A stretch of DNA of 56,470 bases from Ophiostoma sp. CBS 140.51 (lineage: Eukaryota > Ascomycota > Sordariomycetes > Ophiostomatales > Ophiostomataceae): contig JANSLP010000214.1 in NCBI GenBank assembly GCA_029298735.1, positions 1-56,470 of the forward strand, read 5' to 3'. Both the position numbers and the translations under genes were made by a program. Shown piece after piece: positions 53,481-56,470 of this stretch; the first letter of the stretch is position 1; every line of letters starts with the position of its first letter. The notes beneath the pieces were generated by a model that had not been told where the DNA came from, ran no database searches, and worked only from the letters and a program-made list of their open reading frames with translations.

Positions 53481-54354
53481 TTACGCATCCACCGGCTCAT
53501 AGGTAATATCAACCAGGCGGTAGTTTTGCGTGACATATGAAGTGCCTGTACATTGGTTAGCATAGTGCGGTGAGGTAAGAAAGAAGCCAGAGGTAAAAGG
53601 GGATACTCACCATCATACCACGCAGCGACAAAAGTGTTGGAGCCGCGCTGGATCAATACCCATTTTCCGTGACCGTTGCTGCCATAGTAGAAGCCGTTGA
53701 GTGGCATCGGCGGCGGGATCCGTTTGGCGAGGTTGATCTCAATGTCAATCTCGGCGCGGCCGTCGTCACCGTTCGCATCCACGTTGTTGGAGCCATAGTT
53801 GTCGAGCGTAAACGACTTCCAGTCGGGTGAGTTGCCACCATCAGAACCGGCACTGGCGTTGTAGCTAGGGTTGGCCACGTCTACCAGGTAGCGAATGCCG
53901 TCCTTGGCAGTGCCGTTGAGGCCCAGCGCATGGTCGACGATGCCAATGGGGTAGCTATGCAGCTCGTAGTGGCTGGCGTCCGGAGAGCCCGTAGGACCGG
54001 CCTGCGTGACGTAGAACTTGGCGCCCGGCGGCGGTTTGGCGGCCGCCGTGTCAGCCGACGGCACCGAAGGTGGCACGGGGACTTTGGGCGGGATCGAGCC
54101 CGTAACGACGGGGTGGTCAGAAAAGATGCCCACACTGCCGTCGGGGTTGATGGTCAGGTAGCGGCCGTTGAGATTTGCATTAATAGGTCTGCACTGTTAG
54201 CATTGAGAGCTTGATGCATAAGCTGAAAGACGAGATGTACGTACGAGAGGATCTTGAGGTTGAACAGTTTCAGTTCACGAGAAGCAACAGGATTGGCCGA
54301 GACAAAAGAGGCCGTGCTGGCCAGGAGGGCCGACAATGGGCTTGACCACTTCAT
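53481..54354 (-). CDS. secreted protein of unknown function, three exons
   Basis: complement(join(53481..53545, 53611..54188, 54245..54354)), 250 residues. Splice sites are GTACGT/GTGCAG and GTGAGT/TACAG; a GCTAAC branch-like word precedes both acceptors. A signal peptide of about 20 residues (cleavage near VSA-NP) precedes a Pro-rich spacer at about 65-85. The mature protein looks beta-rich: PINANLNGRYLTINPDGSVG near 38-57, then ELHSYPIGIVDHALGLNG, DWKSFTLDNYGSNN, and a C-terminal GKWVLIQRG, AAWYDG and VTQNYRLVDITYE. Cysteines appear to be absent from the mature chain, unusual for a small secreted protein. I do not recognise the family. The intron positions and codon bias support the model. 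It may be a cell-surface or extracellular protein. Confidence 0.75.
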
Positions 54355-56470
54355 GTTTTGTTGTCTATGATGTTGGAATGAGTGCGAGGTGTTGGTACTT
54401 GTCTCGTGGAACTAAGATGTTGCCAAATCCTTGGAGAGGACTGCCGCGTTAATAAAGATAAAAGTTTATTTGAGCACGTGTATGAATGTTGCCACTCAGA
54501 AGATCCTGACAATGAGGGAAGGTGCGACGCAGTTATATAAAGGTGTGTCGTGATGTCTGCTTCTCATCGGTCGCTCTTTCCTTGGCTATTTTCATCTGTG
54601 CTTACCTCTTTTAGCTTTTTGCCTCTTTCTTACGTCGCACTTTCCTTTTTAAATTAATTCTCCGGTGTCGTATTCTTCGTGAACACCAAACTCAAAAAGA
54701 AAACACAAGTCAAATTGCTGCAGACCAACTGGAATGCTGGCGATGTTTGTGTTGGACCGCCGTTCTTTCGCGTGAGATGTGATCGTCGCTTTTTTGTTGT
54801 TGACGATCGTGGGTGTGGGGAGTGTGCATAAACCGACACTATTTTTGTGCTTTTTCACTGTGCCCTGAGCTTGCCTTTTTCGTCAATCTCGTCTCCTCGA
54901 TGCTCTTCTTCTTTTTATTTTCAATTTGTCGCGGCCGCTTCAATGGGAGTTCTTAATCAGGAAGGTGTCGAAGGGTGATGATCTTCTTTGCCCTGGCTGC
55001 CCTGGGTGATTTCCCACGTTTCCGTCCCGAAATGGAGTTTTTGGATGTCTTGTGTTGCTTTTTCTCCAGTCTTGGAAGATATTTATTCTCTTGTCTTATG
55101 CGGGTGTGTGGCGTCGGCGGAGAAGTTGTGAGGTTATGCTATCCGTTGTGGTGTTGTGGTGGTTGATATTGTGGACACGATTGGAATAACAATAGAATCA
55201 ACTTCGTGGGGGAAAGCACGTTAACGACTGCAGAAATTAGGAACAGGAGCAGACAGTCAGACCCAAGTGAAATAAAGATCAAGTAAATCTCACGGCAAAA
55301 TTGAGACCTCGTCTGATATTACTTGCCACCTCTTTTAGGTTATTATTCGATGACGATAATCGACGTGTCTAGCCAAGGCCGACATCTCACATATTAAACG
55401 AATAAATTGGCCTATAAGAGAGGAGTAGTAACGATTGCCAACAGCTAGACAGTGATTTAAGGGAGAGAATTGGGAAATACCAGGAAATGGATGCCCGTCA
55501 ATAACCGTCTTCGATCGAGACAATGTTCTGGCCTGTGCATTGTGGAACAGTCGTCTGTCAAGCTGGCTTGGACATACACTGTGTATCCCCCTCTTTATCT
55601 GACCTTTTCTGTCCCATTTCTTTTCAATATACGGGAGCATCTGACAGGATATTTTTGCCTATGATGCGTGAACGTCACCGGCCAACCGGCTTATTTCAAC
55701 GGCTCAATATGAACTCGGCCTTATATGCTGCAACTACTTATTGTGTGTTCGTCTCATTCCATTCTGTATTTTAGCATTCAATACAATGGACCGAAAGAGC
55801 CAATTATAGAAACATTTAGAGGAAGAAATATCACGGATATCTCGACCGAACCCACGATCCGGGACAGGTCAGAGATTTCCAGCTGCCTTGTTCGGCGGCG
55901 GGCCGTTGTCTTCCATCTGTTGGCTTTGTTCCATTATCGACGCATTAGTCCTCGCCTTGATTGTCAAGTTCTTGTGGCAACAAATCTTTTCTTAGCTATA
56001 TCGAGAGACATCTAGAATTCGCCAAGATGGTCATGATAAAAACAGATTTTTTTTCTGCGCCCCTTTTCATCTTATGTTTTTAGTTCTTTAAAACTTCATC
56101 AGATCGATAGACTGCAACCCAAATATTTTATCCTCATGGCCGTAATGGAACTGTAGTTGATGTATGTGTAGCATTCCGGTCCGGGGAAGCGTCTCGACGC
56201 TGTTGTGTCGCCCTTCTATGCTAACAATTCTCTTTCTTGGGTTATTTAATCTGTGGCACAGCCACAATGCAATATACAGAGCAATTTGTACCTCATCCAT
56301 TTCGATTCGTGGCTTTTCCTTTCTTCCGCTGCTGCATGTTCTCATGTGAGGAGGAGGCGTAGAAAGATTGAGTGGAATGGGTCTGGGGGATATCTCAAGT
56401 CACATGTAAGATAATTGCTGTTATTTTTTTCTTTATTTAAAAAATTCAAAAAGTCACAAATGGTACATGT
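54355..56470. other. right-end intergenic region
   Basis: The first few hundred bases are the promoter of the secreted-protein gene, with a TATATAA-like word near 54534. An inverted CTCACGCGAAA lies at 54766-54776. Beyond 55 kb the sequence is A/T-richer. A minus-strand frame at 56088-56345 is the only ORF that reads like protein; see the findings. Nothing else is supported. Confidence 0.5.
56088..56345 (-). CDS. doubtful ORF, possible gene end or remnant
   Basis: 85 codons from the ATG at 56345, with the frame open for about 17 codons more upstream. The amino-acid composition is protein-like: an amphipathic stretch VQIALYIALWLCHRL, then LPRTGMLHIHQLQFHYGHED near the C-terminus. Codon choice is unbiased, unlike the other genes. 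It could be the last exon of a gene starting beyond the right edge or a degenerate remnant. I do not recognise it. Confidence 0.2.
   Translation of the reverse strand: MRTCSSGRKEKPRIEMDEVQIALYIALWLCHRLNNPRKRIVSIEGRHNSVETLPRTGMLHIHQLQFHYGHEDKIFGLQSIDLMKF

Overview
The window is genomic DNA of a filamentous ascomycete (Pezizomycotina). The evidence is short spliceosomal introns of about 50-200 bases with GTANGT donors, CTAAC-type branch points and YAG acceptors, strong G/C preference at third codon positions, long pyrimidine-rich leaders before several genes, and a conserved set of single-copy fungal genes. The gene content fits Sordariomycetes. An Ophiostomatales-like genome is my guess only; the sequence does not let me name a genus.

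Layout from left to right: a possible exon fragment at the left edge; DBP8 RNA helicase (-); MKK1-type cell-wall-integrity MAP kinase kinase (+); a mitochondrial DUF1640/FMP32-like coiled-coil protein (-); GPI13 ethanolamine-phosphate transferase (-); a single-pass membrane protein with two LPxY motifs (-); a 7.8-kb stretch with no recognisable gene; the PUF3-type Pumilio protein (+); a DUF676-like serine hydrolase (+); PHS1 3-hydroxyacyl-CoA dehydratase (-); a Gag-like CCHC zinc-knuckle gene (+); a four-exon Baeyer-Villiger-type flavin monooxygenase (-); a tiny candidate ORF (-); an HPM1-type histidine methyltransferase (+); a 6.4-kb gene-poor stretch; a three-exon Ser/Thr-rich GPI-anchored wall protein (+); PTC7 mitochondrial PP2C phosphatase (-); SDH2 iron-sulfur subunit (+), divergent from PTC7; a three-exon secreted protein of unknown function (-); and a terminal 2.1-kb stretch without a clear gene.

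This is mostly core-genome housekeeping content, not a biosynthetic cluster. Two functional themes recur. One is the cell surface: MKK1 signalling, GPI13 anchor synthesis, PHS1 very-long-chain fatty acids and a GPI-anchored wall protein. The other is mitochondria: the DUF1640 protein, PTC7, SDH2 and PUF3, whose yeast counterpart binds mRNAs of mitochondrial proteins. I see no defined operon-like or cluster logic beyond neighbouring promoters.

The observations most worth following are: a non-obvious first exon of PTC7 that supplies a mitochondrial presequence through a tandem (NAGNAG) acceptor; a 19-base tandem repeat that lines up four CCAAT boxes between PTC7 and SDH2; an intact Gag/zinc-knuckle gene without any pol, protease or LTR (a domestication candidate); a small membrane protein built like a Rsp5/NEDD4 adaptor; and recurring CTCACGCGAAA and TACGGAGTA words in the gene-poor stretches. 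I did not find a convincing wholly new multi-gene system.
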